This document shows, piece after piece, positions 8,782-18,356 of a stretch of DNA of 22,000 nt. The DNA comes from Hymenopellis radicata (Eukaryota > Basidiomycota > Agaricomycetes > Agaricales > Physalacriaceae): the NCBI GenBank assembly GCA_015501595.1, contig JADNRX010000801.1:1-22000 (forward strand), in the 5' to 3' direction. The translations under genes were made by a program, and so were the position numbers. The first letter of the stretch is position 1. Each line of letters begins with the position of its first letter. A model generated the notes under the pieces. That model worked only from the letters and a program-made list of their open reading frames with translations, was not told the origin of the DNA and searched no databases.

Positions 8782-9737
8782 GATACGACTCGGATGTCGG
8801 TACGTGCCCTTAACTGCAGTCGTGCATGTCCTACTGACCTTTAGCGTCTACCTCTAATAGTACTCGCCCATGCCGACGCCAGCGAGGCGATGCCCTTCCA
8901 CTACTTGAATGCAACAAAAAAACGCCGATGCTCGTAGGCGACGCCTGTCCATGGAGGCTGCGTAAACATTTTTTTGACTGGTGAATCCGTACTAGGTGGG
9001 TCTTACGGTTTGTGTTTGCACCCTTACTGAACGTACGCGACAGTCGCGACAAATTTTGAACCGCTCGAGGATTCGCTTCTCGAAATGCCCGTCGGTGAGC
9101 GTGTCATGAAACCGCCACTGCAGACTGCCTTGGTCGTGCCCGCACCGAAGACTTGACAAGCATCTAATAAACAATCGCGGTCACGACATGCCCACGGTGA
9201 GTTCGACGACTGGTCTCTCTTTCCAGCACTAACTACCGCTATGACAGTGTTCGGTGCCTTCGTAGCGATAATGGTATGCACAACATTCGTACTATTCTTC
9301 ATATCGTCTTATTGTTCCCGCAGTGTCAATCACTCTTATGAATACTGCTCGGCATGTCCAGGTAAATATTTCGACTCGCCTCCTGTACGCCATATCTAAG
9401 GTTGTGTGCATGATCCGATTTGCGCTCTCTTCAACTTGCAGCCGATATCTGCAACCGCAGCCGCACCAGAAGTCTCTGTACCTAGTCTTGAGTGTATATA
9501 GTAGTAGTGTAGTGTATGGTATCTTTGTATCGTCGTACTATGTCCTAATGCATTGCCCCTTTGACCTTCCTGCCTTATGATTGAAAAGCAAGCAATATGT
9601 CGAGAAATTCTGCAAGAAATTGTTGCGGATTAGGTTAAGAATTCCCACAAATTCGTCAGAATTCGTCGGGGGACCAGCGAAATCGCTCGAATTGTCCAAA
9701 TCCGACAAATTGTGACAAATTGGTAAGAAATTGTGAC
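8782..9737. other. Right part of the outer element; no clear gene, some splice-like signals
   Basis: No recognised protein. Between 9198 and 9500 there is a series of good-looking intron signals on the plus strand: a GTGAGT donor with an ACTAAC branch-like site and CAG acceptor, then a GTATGC...CGCAG and a GTAAAT...TGCAG pair. They would leave very short exons ending in a PISATAAAPEVSVPSLECI-like tail. No continuous frame with a start could be built, so it may be a remnant of another captured gene or of the uL2m locus. From ~9600 the subterminal repeats of the outer element begin. Confidence 0.35.
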
Positions 9738-9762
9738 AATTTCTCCAACTACGGTTTTCCTG

Positions 9763-11560
9763 ATGACTACTCTTGCGCTCAATCATAGAGACTCCTCGTC
9801 CTCCCTGGGACGTCATGGCTCCGGCAGCTCAGTGATGCTAAACGAATCTTCCTTGGTGCCAGTAGACGGAGGCACCAGCGCCTATTCCTTTGTGAATACC
9901 AGGCCCTTCTGTGCATTCCAAGCCGCCTAATTCGTGACTGCACGCAGCTGTTGGCTTCATTCTTCGTCCAGGCACTGGTGTGGGGCTTCCAAGGCGCGAA
10001 TGGTATCTTTCTAGACAGTGAGCCTTCGTCGTCGTTAGTTACTGAGGTTTTAAACGCGCGGAATCCGGACTCACAGGCTACTTGACGACGCACAAGTATA
10101 ATTCGCAGCCACACGCGTCGACTATACTTCCTGTGGTTGACCCGTTGAGCTCTGGGATCATTTATTGCTCTGGTACATCCCGCATTCGAATCTATTGCTT
10201 TTATAAACATTGATACATCGCGCTAGGAGTCGTGTTATATCCTCTCTATGCGCGATATCCTTACCAACGACGAACGTCCATGTGGGTGGGAGTCGCACTG
10301 GCTTGGGCAAGCTTGTTTGCTGCCAGTCATGTCACAAGTGTGAGAACGTGTTGCCCGAGCCCGTCCCCCATCAGGTTAACCGTAGTGACCTAGGTCGTTG
10401 CGATTCTTTTATTCGAGGGCGTCTTGTATGGAATCGCAGGCTCGTTCCTCTACGCATGCTGCATCTCATATATGACCGAGTGGTTTGTCAACAAACGCGG
10501 CATGGCGAACACTGTTATCTTCGCCAGTACCCAGTCATCGTCCTCTCGCTAGCAGCTGACTTGACATCTTGATTGAATCAGGTACAGCCTTTGGAGGAAT
10601 AATCGTCCCATTGACGATCCCGCAGCTCATCAAGGCATACGGTCTGCCTAAAACTATTCGCATATTCTCTATCGCCATTGTCATTATCTTGGTTCCTCTG
10701 CTTCCTTTCGTGCGGCCGCGAATCCCCGACTCCAGGATACCAGCAGATTCCTGCGCCACAGAGCAAGGAATGGATGAAGAGCACGACGATCTGGATTGCG
10801 CTCGCTGCCAACACCTTACAGGGGTTTGGATATTTCGTGCCCATCGTGTGGCTTCCGAGTAAGTGTCGTAGCACCTGCATTCTACTTCTCAACCGTTTAT
10901 ATAGCATTTGCACGCGAACTTCGCGTAACGACGAGTCAAGCGGCGTTGACTGTGGCGTTGCTAAATGGTCAGCCAGAGATTTGAACATTCCAAAGAGGAT
11001 CTAACTCTGTCTACATCTACTAGGCGCCTCAGTTTTCGGACGGATATCGATGGGATATCTTTCCGATGTCCTCGACCCATTCTTCCTGGCAATGTCAACC
11101 TTGCTTTCCACCTCTCTTGTGACCTTCGTGATCTGGGGCCTCTTATCAAGGAATCTTGCCGGTTTACTTTCCTTTGGGATAGCCTACGGAATGCTCGCCA
11201 GCGGCTGGACCAGCTTGTTCACTGCATTCGTTCGGCCTGTCGCCAGTAGGCCTTCTCACTTGTCCGTAGAATCCGTTGACCGAAAGTTCTTTAGAGGAAA
11301 ACCCGAACTTGACGACGACGCTCTTTGGTTACTTCTTGTTCTCGAGAGGCTTGGGCAACATTCTGTCGACACCGATATCGTCTGGATTAATCACGGGTTC
11401 GACGGTGGATATGAGAAAGGCGTTCCCGCTTAATGGGGGGAAGTATGAGAATGTGATCATCTTTTTGGGGACGTGTTTCGTCGGGGCGGCGGGAATCAGT
11501 CTTCTTGGATGGGCGATGGACCTCCGGCAACGTGCGAGATGTAGAATTTCGTCCTCTTGA
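9763..11560 (+). pseudogene. MFS transporter, monocarboxylate-porter-like, one frameshift
   Basis: Nine exons: 9763-9891, 9948-10017, 10077-10172, 10227-10339, 10394-10526, 10582-10858, 10905-10967, 11024-11245 and 11295-11560. Phases agree at every junction. The product has the usual features of fungal MCT-like major facilitator proteins: VDGG near the N-terminus, ASFFVQALVWGFQGANG, SYMTEWFVNKRGMANTVIF, TAFGGIIVPLTIPQLI, then SVFGRISMGYLSD and FGYFLFSRGLGNILSTPIS, with about 12 membrane spans. Exon 6 is one base too long: the frame shifts near 10730, between RPRIPDSR and QIPAPQSKEW, and would end translation early. Everything else is clean, so the lesion is recent or a sequence error. The first possible ATG (9763) lies inside the right terminal repeat of the upstream element; the alternative is 9835. 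Its native promoter may have been displaced. The substrate is unknown. Confidence 0.85.
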
Positions 11561-11606
11561 GTCGGGAGAATGTCGTGTAGAATCCACATCGCATTGTCTC
11601 ATACTT

Positions 11607-12193
11607 CGGTACTGCATGATTAATGTCCGCGGGTTTGTTGTGGCACGCGTCCTTCGCTCTAAAAATGCTGACATCAAGGAGGGCGATCATATTTCTGGCT
11701 TCTTGGGTACGTGTTCAGACGCCCAACGCGCTGTGCGGCAGCTAACTAGGAACCCAAGATTTCCAGAAATACATCGTTGTTCCCACTGAAAACTTCAAGT
11801 TTTCTCGAGGAAGATCCCATGGTCAGAGTACTATTTACATCCTTTGGGGTTGCCAGGTATGTGGCACGGAAGCCTGTTATATTAACACACGTCTTATCTC
11901 CCAATAGGACGCACTGCATATGCACCCTGGTGGGAGTTTGCCCAAGTTAAATCTGTTCGTATCGCGTGTCTGTAAATACAACTGCTAACATTGCCGCAGG
12001 AAGAAACCGTATTTGTGACCACTGGAGGAGGTACTCTTCTTCCCAATCTTCCAGGTTATCGCGGTCTGACATGACTTCCAACGCAGAACCTGTTGACTCG
12101 TAAGCTAGTCCTGACGAAGGGATTGGAACACGCCGCCGCCGGTCATGTGGTCAGAACCAGGCGAAAAGTGTGGTGGTGGTTGCAGAAGAGTAG
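11607..12193 (+). pseudogene. Deleted copy of the MDR oxidoreductase
   Basis: Starts at the place matching the end of intron 3 of the gene at 1254, where the acceptor GATTAG has become GATTAA. Recognisable in order: VRGFVVARVLRS, an exon-5 part with a ~35-bp deletion (FQKYIVVP... then KIPWSEYYLHPLGLPG-like), RTAYAPWWEFAQVKS, EETVFVTTGG, EPVDS, and then a jump to the last ~90 bp (GLEHA...AKSVVVVAEE-like) ending in TAG at 12191-12193. Exons 1-3, 9, 10 and most of 11 are missing. It begins about 50 bp after the MFS stop and precedes the intact DUF6697 gene, as the intact oxidoreductase precedes the broken DUF6697 copy. It is not functional. Confidence 0.87.
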
Positions 12194-12408
12194 AATCAAC
12201 CTCGCGTACGCGCTTCGCTCCATACTGATACTGGGCATCCTCCGCATTCAGTGTGTTGTGCGTGTCTGCAAGATGAGACTGAGTGCCAAAAGATACTTTT
12301 GATCGCCGCCATTCGACCCTATCGCTGCCGGCTGTTAACGTCAAGTTTACGTCGACGCATAATAATGTGACTTCAAAGTTCAAACCTGTCTCCAACTCTC
12401 AACTCACA

Positions 12409-13800
12409 ATGTCACTCCTGGTCAAGGCTGAGGAGGACGACCTGAAATGTCACGTTGAAAGACCTTCTCCGGATCGTAAACAGTCACGCAAGCGTCGTAG
12501 AGTGGAGTCGGAGCCGGAAGTGACGGCAACCGAGTCCAAGATATTAGAGGAAGACAAGAAAAAGCTGAAGCTGCTGAAGAATGTACGGTTTCCTGGCCCT
12601 ATTTCTCTTGTTGCGTCTGATGATCAACCGCAGCCTAAATTCAAACACAACAACGCAAGTTTAGATGAAGACACAGTTGCCGACCGTCTCAAGCCAATTG
12701 GTCTCGATATCTACCCAATCCCGATGAACCAGGCCGACGCCAGTGTTCCAGCCAGCCGCGCATTCTTCGCCACATACTTTGGCGGTCCTCCGCAAGGTAC
12801 CTATTGCTCTACTGGGAAGGACTTTCTCGTCAAGCACCCGGAACTTGAAGCCAAGCGACGACGGGATTTCATGTGCATCCAAATGCAGTGGAATCCCAAT
12901 GGCCCGCTTATTCCTGGTGCTCCGGGCCTGTTCTTTGGACGAGGGAGGGAAGACGTATGGACGGCGGATATGAGTCCGTTGAGTGTTCTCATCTTCTTGG
13001 AGTCTAACCAGTGGCTGTATCTTGGGGAGTATAAGTTGGGAAAGAGTGCTACACTTACGACTAGAGAGTGGAAGGCACAAAAGCAGCTGGTAATGTCAGT
13101 ATCTAGTCGAAATGAAGCTATACTGAAGGACGTACCTTTCATCTAGGTGAAGACAACTTGGACGCGTCCCACCGCGACGACCAAAGGGTGTCGACCAGAT
13201 CGCATCCTGATTCATCTCAGGAAGCTACTGGGACGCGAGCCGACCGATGCAGAGTTCGAAGCTGCTGATGCCGACAAAGACAATCAGTATAAAAATGTCA
13301 CGGCGAAAGACGTCGAACATGAGTATGACATTGGAAACTACGCAAGTCTACTTGACTGATGCTTGGAGATGAATCTCATGACTTCATAGGAGATACGCAT
13401 ATGGACCATGAAATGTGTTGGCTATGACGAGCAGATCCAGAGAACGGTGCTGGATCGGTATCCCGCTTTTGAAGCAGAGCAGAAAGCGCTAGCGATGGCG
13501 AAGGCGAAGGCGAAGGCGAAGGACTCTGTGAGTGAGTCCGACGAAGACGGACCTGTCCCGGTGAAGCGAGGCAGAAAGAAGGCGACGGTGAAGGTGAAGA
13601 AGGAAGAGTCGATCGATGAATTAAAGAAAAAGCCAACAAGGAAGTCTGGTCCTGGAAAGAAACGCAGCTGGAGCGATCGGGACTCTGAGACAGAGTCTGA
13701 CGGCGAAGATGCGGAGGATTATGGTCCAAACATTGGTGGATACAATGTCCGACCAAGTACAAGGAATCCGCGTCCGAATGCTGTCCGGAAACGCGTCTGA
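12409..13800 (+). CDS. DUF6697 domain protein A, likely nuclear
   Basis: Exons 12409-13089, 13147-13341 and 13390-13800 give 428 residues. The ATG at 12409 (A at -3) is preferred; nothing upstream in frame resembles the paralogue. A basic RKQSRKRRRVE cluster near residues 23-33 is a likely nuclear localisation signal. The DUF6697-type domain runs from about 92 to 310: PASRAFFATYFGG, GAPGLFFGRGREDVW, DMSPLSVLIFLE, WLYLGEYKLGK, HLRKLLGREPTDAEF, ending with IWTMKCVGYDEQIQRTV. The tail is rich in Lys, Asp and Ser, and closes with IGGYNVRPSTRNPRPN, shared with the next gene. Intron 2 is a GC-AG intron (GCAAGT donor). The domain is, from memory, a basidiomycete family of unknown function; no catalytic residues can be named. 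It lies 145 bp before a second paralogue on the same strand. Confidence 0.88.
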
Positions 13801-13945
13801 TGGTCGTACCATACATACTTGTACAGTACTTGTCTTGATCTTGAGAGCTTCGGCTAATCGGCCCGACATCCACATCTCTGTACCGCACCATCAATAAAAA
13901 TTGAAGGTATCTCCTTAACCACCAAGTCAACACGCGGAGCGCCAA

Positions 13946-15334
13946 ATGGCAGTCCCGGTGAAACGAGAGGAACACGCACATGTCGCTCGCGCAGATGACC
14001 CAACTCGTTCGAGTCCTTCTAAACGGCGTCGAGTTGAAGTGGTAATTGAATTGAAGCACGCATCTCAAAAAGACAAGAAACCCAAGGCACAAACGAAGGT
14101 AAGTTCGCATTACTCCATTCAGTCGTTTCCTCTAAACGACTACAGAAAGCCGTTCCGGTCAAGAAATGCCCTACTGTAGATCTAGCCTGCAGAACGATCA
14201 TGGCTCGTCTTGATCCTATTGGCCATGAAGTATATAAAATTCCCATGGATCAGGCTAAAGCAAGTGCTCCGGCTAGTCGTTTATTCTTTTCGCATTACTT
14301 CGGTGGAACCCCGCAAGGCAAATATTGTCCTGTTGGGCAAGACTTTCTCGCCAAACACCCAACAGCAGGACGTGATTTCCTATGTCTCAATCCACTCTGG
14401 AGTCCATATGGTCCAGGTATCCCAGGGGCACCTGGTGTATTCTTTGGCACAGGCAGGAAAGACGAATGGACTGTGGACATGAGCCCCTGGAGTGTCATCA
14501 TTTTCCTCGAACAGAACAAATGGCTGTACCTTGGGGAATATAAGTTAGGGAAGGCTGCTGATCTAACTACCACAGAATGGAAAGCTCAAGATTCTACGGT
14601 ATGTGATGTCTCAATCTGACTACTGTGCACTGAGTGCTAATGAAACCTTGTCGTAAGGTCAGGAAGGCATGGACGCAGCCAAAAGACGATAAGACGGCTA
14701 AAGGCTCTGGCGGACGCGAGCATCGCATTCAGATTCACCTAAGGAAGCAATTGGGACGGGAATCGACGAAAGTCGAGTTTTCCGCTGCCCTCAAAGCCGA
14801 AAACAATTATCTGAATATTACGCCGCAAGACATCGACCAAGACTTCGGTCTTGGTAACTCGGTACGTTGAACTTGGGCTATCGCACACTGGTCTTACATT
14901 TCTTTGTCTACTTCAGAAGATACACGTATGGACCATGAAATGCGTCGGCTACGATAAGCAAATACAGCGAACCGTCGTGAACGAATTCGCCGCCTTCGAC
15001 GCCCGGACAAAGGCGGAGGCCGCAGAGAAGAAAATGCTCAAAGCGCAGGAGAATATAATGAAACGGAAGGTGAAGGAGGAGGATGAAACGACGGTGATGC
15101 AGCGGCAATCGGGAAAACGGAAGGTGAAGACGGAGGCTGAGCGCTGAGGAGCAAGGGCTCCGCTCGTCGAAGCGCAAGGGCACTGGTAGCAAACGCAAAT
15201 GGAACGAAGACGATTCGGGATTGGAATCCAGTGATGAGGAGAGCGAAGGGAATAGCTATACGATTGGAGGGTACAATGTTCGTCCCAGCATCAGACATCC
15301 TCGACTTGGTGCTGCTCAGAAACGGCCAGCATAA
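13946..15334 (+). CDS. DUF6697 domain protein B, 3' end shifted out of frame
   Basis: Exons 13946-14098, 14146-14598, 14658-14861 and 14917 onward, with introns of 47, 59 and 55 nt. Like protein A it has an N-terminal SPSKRRRVEV cluster (about residues 23-32), then PASRLFFSHYFGG, GIPGAPGVFFGTGRKDEW, MSPWSVIIFLEQNKWLYLG, HLRKQLGRESTKVEF and IHVWTMKCVGYDKQIQRTV. Read straight through, it stops at 15145-15147 (346 residues). The conserved ending IGGYNVRPSIRHPRLG lies beyond, in the +1 frame, up to TAA at 15332-15334. Either one base has been gained or lost near 15100-15150, or a 55-nt GT-AG intron (15093-15147) is removed; that interval lacks a pyrimidine tract and is open, so a frameshift seems likelier. 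The gene has one more intron than A, inside the N-terminal region. Confidence 0.8.
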
Positions 15335-16225
15335 ATTGTACTTCATTCGCTTGGTCTTTTGCGCAGGAATAACCTCTACCATTTTTTCCACCCGTGTTAA
15401 GTACAGTATGAGTATCTTATCATCTTTCGTCGCTGTGCGCAGCGCTCGTGTCTGAAAACTTGTGCAAACATGCGAAGCCTCGGGTGCAGCCGGTCACTTG
15501 TTTTCATGCAGAACGCTTCACTGCTTCTTCAAGTTGAGGAATTACAGCATCGAAGTTAACGTTCATGACGCACTTTCAACTTGAACGACCGCGCAACACG
15601 CGAACGTGGTAGGCATTTTCGCCGTCCTACCAAGAGCATTAACTCAAGCTTTGTCTTTTCTTTCAGCTGCTGGTACATGTGCAACTCTCAGGTGCCGTGT
15701 CAAGTGCTCGACGTTGAGCCGCCTTCGCACCGCTCGGGCACTCAAAACGCTGTCCGTTGCGTCTTGTTTGGATTCAATAAGCGCTAGGTTTGATTCATTC
15801 GTAAGTAACGCGCGCACCTCGTTTTCCGTAACTTCCGAGGACCTGAGGACTGCCAGTCCTCTTATATGGCGGAACCAATCCCCCTTCAGTTTGAACGGCA
15901 TCGTAGCGGAAAGCCCTCTATCTCGTTCTTGACTTCTCTCTGTGGCTCGCTTTTCTCATTATCGTACGCCGCCGGCGTACCAAACACCACCACCTACTGT
16001 TCTCCCGCAAGTGTATTCTGAAATGCTGGCTGTCTCGGAAATGATATCCGTTCAGTTCTCAACCTACTACGTGACACCGTGCCCCATATATGCCCCGGCT
16101 CGTCAAGGAAGGCTTAACTGACGGGAAAAGACTTCATCACGTTGCAGCGTCAGGATTTCGAAACGCAAAAGTATCCCTTAACCCAGTATTAATTGAGGCC
16201 TGTCGCTAACGTTCATCGCTAAAGG
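15335..16225. other. Spacer without a supported gene
   Basis: This is mostly the 3' region of DUF6697-B and the upstream region of the next gene. The minus strand is open from 15901 to 15644 (85 codons beginning MPFKLKGDWFRHIRGL), with an ATG and balanced composition, but no family, no splice partner and no promoter signal can be named. I would treat it as a possible small hypothetical ORF only. Confidence 0.3.
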
Positions 16226-18214
16226 ATGGTGCAACTGGACGACGAAGGTGATCTACCCTCCCAAGTTTGGGTGCTGCGGAGCTCGCATCAGGCACCTGAC
16301 ACCCGCGTCTGCGCCACAAGCCGACCCAAATCGCCTCACTTACGAACGATCTTCGATAACGGTGGCCCTCATGGAGCCAAGGGGGTGTCTAGTTCTGATA
16401 CAGCAGAACTGTCTGCGCTGGACGATGTTCTTGACCTAGAGTGCCTAGCTTGGGATTTCGACGACACGGTGGCAGGACGAGACCACGATATCTTGTTCTC
16501 TGATCACCCCTCGTCCCCAGATTCGACGAAGGAGATTCAGTGGATACCTATTCCCATCACTGTGGAGGGTGTTGAAGCCTCTTCCAACTTTAGATCGACC
16601 TCGGCCTCGTCCCCTCAAGTGGTGGCGATAGCCCCGCGCGTGAACAGCGGAAAATCGTTCCACCGTAGCGAGTTGCCTGTCATATCCTACGTGCCTCTAA
16701 TCACGTACGTCGGCCAGAGTACCGTTGCTCAGAACGAAAGTGATAATGTGTCATCCTCCGAAGAGCCCTCCCGCACTGAGGCAGAATCGCTCTCCCCTCT
16801 TTCCCATCGAGGCATCGCCGCGCTTGTAGAGGCGACTGAGTATCACAACTCAAGGGATGCGGAGATGGGCTGGGCATGTGCTCTACCCTCGACGGGACTT
16901 CCAGGTCAGAAAATCAATATACGCTTGTTGATTGCTATGAATAACCAGTTCTTTACATAGATCTGTACGCAGGTCGCGGGCTATCTCCAAGCAGTCATGA
17001 CGGAAAATCAGATAGGGCTCGGACGCGGTTAATATCAACGACTGTGGACGAAGACGGACACGAGGAGATATCACAAGATTTATTTATAAATGGGCCACAC
17101 ACTCCGTATATTGCGTCGGAGCATTCCTCGTCTGAAGTGGAGAGTGCACAAATACGCGGCAACAGTTTCAGCGTATATAAGGCCTTACCACCCACTGTCG
17201 TCTTGTCCTCACCCCAACATTCGTCTCTGGCAGCTCCCTCGCAGGCCCGCGCTACTTCTGCGGCGCCTTTGGGAGCACCCGTGGCGACTGATCACGCCTT
17301 CTCTTCATTGTCCTCGTCGACTGTCCATGGAGTTGCAACTCCCCGACTGGCGGATGCCGTCGACATTGTCGCGATCGGGCAATCACCGCTCACGGCTGCG
17401 ACTAACGTTGATGATTCTATATCAATAGGCACCGACTTTGGCCTATCGACCTCCGACAGCAATAACTCTTCCGCGAGCATAACACGGTCATCGTTGATGC
17501 CGCCTCTGAAGGAACGAAACCATTTCATTGATTCTGAATCTCGCCTTCCACCGTCTGTCGATTCCAGGCCCGCCCTCTCCTACACCTCCCAGTCGACGTT
17601 CCATGTGGTAATACGTCTCGTCGCGATCTCAGTTCAGCTCTACTTCGTCCGGGCAATCAGACGTCGGTTATGCTAACGCTGCTTGCGCGACACCCGTAAT
17701 GGCCTTGACCCTTCCTCAACCTACCGATATGTCGTCGGTCATCAGTGAGGCTGTATCGAATCATGCCGCGGGGAACTCGACGACATCTGAACCACTGCAA
17801 CCTCTTCTCGATGACGTCGTCATTCAACAGGCCCACGAGACGTGCAGTCATCCACTTTTCGGGCAAAAGACATCTTTGAATTTGGTCACGAAATCATTAC
17901 GGATTTCGAGAACGCCTAAGAATGGAAAACACCGCGCATCTAATTATAGTGACGCAGAAGTTCAAACAGAGCCGTGCACATTGACAGGGCCTGAGGTGTC
18001 TTCTGACGGGGAGGTTCTCCGCCGGAAGATTCAGCGGCTCGAAGCCGAAGTCAAAGAACTGAAGATGTGCAATCACAGGGTACAAGAGAGATCATGGGCA
18101 CATTGGCCGTCTTGCAGATGGATATGGTGCTCGACGATATCGGAGAATACCTATCATGAGAGAGTTCAGGTGTCCGCATTTCCCGACCTTCATTTCGCCA
18201 CAAGGTTTCAGTGA
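16226..18214 (+). CDS. Hypothetical Ser-rich protein with a short coiled coil
   Basis: I do not recognise this protein. Exon 1 (16226-16904) joins exon 2 across a clean 56-nt intron (16905-16960, GTCAG...CATAG), the frame continuing into DLYAGRGLSPSSHDGKS. A further frame change near 17605-17660 fits a 46-nt intron (17615-17660), although a 25-nt alternative or an indel cannot be excluded. The third part (17661 on) includes SDAEVQTEP and a heptad-like segment GEVLRRKIQRLEAEVKELKM (about 18010-18065). Most of the ~600 residues are Ser, Thr, Ala and Pro in low-complexity stretches, probably disordered. The 3' end is unclear: a stop comes at 18212-18214 if unspliced, whereas splicing near 18080 would give a different short tail (MDMVLDDIGEYLS). 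It converges with the oxalate decarboxylase gene. Confidence 0.5.
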
Positions 18215-18356
18215 GCAGGCTGAGTTCCAACACGGTGAGTTCTAGGCCATACATAACTTCGTTTAGAATAGATAGATACAACTGATAAGTAGCTTCGATA
18301 AGTACACAAAAATAAAACAATTCAGTTCTGCGAAAATAGACCGTGGATCGTTCTTC

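Larger units (their letters stand above)
5742..9765. mobile_element. DNA-transposon-like segment with 28-bp TIRs, carrying a host gene fragment
   Basis: The left end CATCAGGAAAACCGTACTTG... (5742-5769) and the reverse complement of 9738-9765 match over 28 bp with one mismatch. Both ends continue into subterminal arrays of short motifs such as AATTGTCACAA and AAATTGTC (about 5770-5830 and 9620-9740), in opposite orientation, a pattern common to DNA transposons whose transposase binds subterminal repeats. I see no transposase belonging to this outer unit. Inside lie a uL2m gene fragment and the younger nested element at 6377-8575. No convincing target-site duplication is visible directly outside the repeats, so the exact termini and superfamily stay open. 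It could be a non-autonomous element that captured a gene piece. Confidence 0.62.

Noticed and set aside
9024..9302. Minus-strand 92-codon frame
   Set aside because: It has no recognisable motif and overlaps plus-strand splice-like signals; treated as chance.
5725..9780. Target-site duplication for the outer element
   Set aside because: The flanks CTCGCTCTA (left) and ACTACTCTTG (right) give no convincing match for any choice of terminus, so none is claimed and the superfamily is left open.
11590..12193. Functional second oxidoreductase
   Set aside because: Exons 1-3, 9, 10 and most of 11 are missing, an acceptor site is lost, and there is an internal deletion in exon 5.
12283..12408. N-terminal extension of DUF6697-A from 12283
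   Set aside because: It begins at GTG, not ATG, lies in DNA related to the intergenic spacer of the first block, and the ATG at 12409 has a good context.
17608..17632. 25-nt intron (GTAATA...TCAG) in the Ser-rich gene
   Set aside because: Too short compared with the 46-60 nt introns elsewhere in the window; a 46-nt alternative also restores the frame.
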